Source: Tetrahymena elliotti 4EA
Lineage: Eukaryota; Ciliophora; Oligohymenophorea; Hymenostomatida; Tetrahymenidae
DNA length: 64,000 bases
NCBI GenBank assembly: GCA_000231825.2
Contig: JH720316.1
Coordinates: 270,455-334,454 of the forward strand
Direction: 5' to 3'
In this document: positions 62,433-64,000 of the stretch, in pieces
Layout of the letters: each line of letters begins with the position of its first letter
How positions within the stretch are numbered: the stretch's first letter is position 1
Program-made: the position numbers and the translations under genes
The notes under the pieces: generated by a model
Database searches by the model: none
The model's input: the letters and a program-made list of their open reading frames with translations, nothing else
Told to the model about the DNA's origin: nothing

Positions 62433-63797
62433 GAAAGTTAAAAGAAAAAGTATTTCCATAAAAAGCAAAAATTAGAAGATCACTCTACTGATTGTAGCAA
62501 CTCAAGTAGTGCAAGTTCTTCTCCTTAGCTCATCAAAGCAGATAGCAACCAAGCTCTCCCATAAGCCAAGAGAAAGCTCATCAGAAAACCTTAGAAATTT
62601 ACATTAAAGAATAAAATCATTGCTGAAGGACACAGAGGAGCTGGTATCCATTTAGTAGAAAACACCCTCCCCTGCTTTAGAAGAGGCATCGAAATAGGCT
62701 TAAATTCAGTTGAATTAGATGTCTGGTTGACCAGCGACAAACAAATTATGGTAATATATTTGAATTCATACATAAACTTTTTATTGAAGTATGATGTCAA
62801 TCAATGTTGGTAGGTAGGTAGGTAGATACAAGTAAGTATCAATCACTACGTGATTTATACTTTGGTACTACCTCGAAAATTAAAAATTAACATTCACTCC
62901 ATTCATAAATCAATCAACTTTTATTGATTTTATCTATTACTTTTTTATTTTGCGAGTTTGTTTGAATAATTGACTATTCTACCAAAATTTAAAAAATTGG
63001 CTCGCTTGCTCACCAACCTTCAGCTAATTAATTAAAATAGAACTTAACTAATTAAATAAGATCAGTAATAATTTTTTAAAAGCGTCATCAGGAGAAATAA
63101 TTAACAAAATAATGACATCATTTTAATCTTTTTTTAAATTGATTTCAATTATTTAAATTTATTTCAAATAAAACAGGTAGTTCATGGAAGGGATGATGAT
63201 ACTATTCAACTTGATGATGGTTCATTCAAAAAAATCAATGAAATGACATTCTAAGAAATCACTGATAAATATACTATTAAAGGAGAAAAATGCCCCTTGC
63301 TTCGTGATGTTTTATTATTATGCAAAGACAAAGTCCATGTTAATATTGAAATTAAAGGAAGAGAAAACGAAATGTGTGAATATATCCTCAATTTGGTCAT
63401 TCAATGCTAAATGATTGGATAAGTCCATTTCAGCTCTTTCCTCCATTACCATTAACCTCTTATGATTAAAGCTCTCGAATCTTAAAATTTACCCACAAAC
63501 TCCATTCAATTCGGCTATCTTATTTGGGAACACAAGGACTTTGAAACATTTGATTAAATTAATTTCAAAGGAAACATTCTTGCCTTCCCTTGTAATTTCG
63601 TCTATGATGAATTCGCCTTACCTTACCTCTTCAAAGCCCAAGAACAAGGTATGAGCCTCTCAACCTACTTCGATTTTGATATCATTGAAAACTTCAATAT
63701 CTACAAAAGACTTTATGAAATAGGAGTTGATTGCATCATTACTAACTAACCCTAATTACTTGTTAATTTTATAAAAAAATTCCAAAAAAAAATCTGA
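62433..63797 (+). CDS. Glycerophosphodiester phosphodiesterase
   Basis: Exon 62433(approximate)-62750 and exon 63177-63797 join in phase 0 (GTAATA..AAACAG intron) and end TGA. The catalytic opening is AEGHRGAGIHLVENTLPCFR (HRG, E..N), then IGLNSVELDVWLTSDKQI (E-D metal ligands), VVHGRDDDTIQLDDG (catalytic VxHD-like His), LLRDVLLLCKDKVHVNIEIK (NIEIK), HFSSFLHYHQPLM and IGVDCIITNQP (TNxP). These are diagnostic of GDPD, which releases glycerol-3-phosphate from glycerophosphodiesters. The start is uncertain: the frame stays open to at least 62220 with no in-frame ATG, so a first exon is probably unresolved upstream. A Ser-rich N-terminal segment precedes the domain. Confidence 0.88.
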
Positions 63798-64000
63798 AAG
63801 CACAAACAAATGTACAAAAAAAATAGATAAATAAATAAACTACTTATCCATATTTATAAATTATAGACAATATATTAAATCTTTATTATAAACTATTTAG
63901 TTATTCCATTTATTAGTTATACCCATCTTTATATTTATATTAGTATCTCCTTTTTATCATTTTCAAATTCCTTCAAATTTCCTCAAATAATTCTAATAAG
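63798..64000. other. 3' flank of the GDPD gene
   Basis: A+T-rich sequence to the end of the window; nothing supported. Confidence 0.5.

Overview
The window is nuclear DNA from a ciliate, most likely Tetrahymena or a close relative. It is extremely A+T-rich. Recognisable proteins read through only when TAA and TAG are taken as glutamine, and every intact gene stops at TGA. Introns are short and A+T-rich, begin GTA and end TAG or AAG. No prokaryotic features and no convincing tRNA or rRNA gene were seen.

Layout. 1-3 kb: a decayed kinase-TPR gene and a decayed leucine-rich-repeat exon array with a 300-bp period. 4.4-5.5 kb (-): a nucleoplasmin-like histone chaperone with acidic tracts and an N/Q tail. 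7.5-8.9 kb (+): ethanolamine-phosphate cytidylyltransferase. 10.0-11.9 kb (-): a secreted endoglycoceramidase-like GH5 enzyme. 12.7-13.8 kb (+): a DUF4419 protein. 15.9-19.6 kb (+): a 1258-residue Q/N/S-rich orphan. 21.1-23.7 kb (+): a pseudokinase. 24.6-26.1 kb (-): a decayed gene resembling large ciliate membrane proteins. 27.2-29.5 kb (+): a multi-exon kinase-like gene. 35.9 kb: a small basic protein. 36.9-38.2 kb (-): METTL16. 38.6 kb: a tiny membrane protein. 40.4 kb: an EF-hand-like protein. 43.2-45.0 kb: RSPH9. 46.2-54.0 kb: a PF6/SPAG17-like central-apparatus protein. 55.3-56.1 kb (-): a mitochondrial-type membrane-anchored protein. 58.3-59.3 kb (-): BRX1. 62.4-63.8 kb: a glycerophosphodiester phosphodiesterase.

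The most unusual region is 29.6-35.1 kb. No conventional ORF exists there, but roughly every 55-80 bp the sequence shows intron end (..TAG/CAG/AAG), then 3, 6, 9 or 12 bases, then intron start (GTAA..). I count 69 such sites. All inserts are multiples of three. Joined in phase 0 they give a protein-like reading with codon-position GC of about 44/31/18 percent by hand count, which is the coding signature. The chain runs in phase into a normal 63-nt terminal exon ending in TGA. I read it as a gene built from about 69 one- to four-codon microexons. Three of the microexons carry TGA and may be skipped, may be poison exons, or may show decay. A 305-N gap flanked by a direct repeat lies inside it.

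Functionally most genes are unrelated housekeeping loci: phospholipid synthesis and turnover (PCYT2, GDPD), RNA modification and ribosome assembly (METTL16, BRX1) and chromatin (NPL). RSPH9 and SPAG17 are adjacent on the same strand and both act at the radial-spoke/central-pair interface of the motile axoneme.
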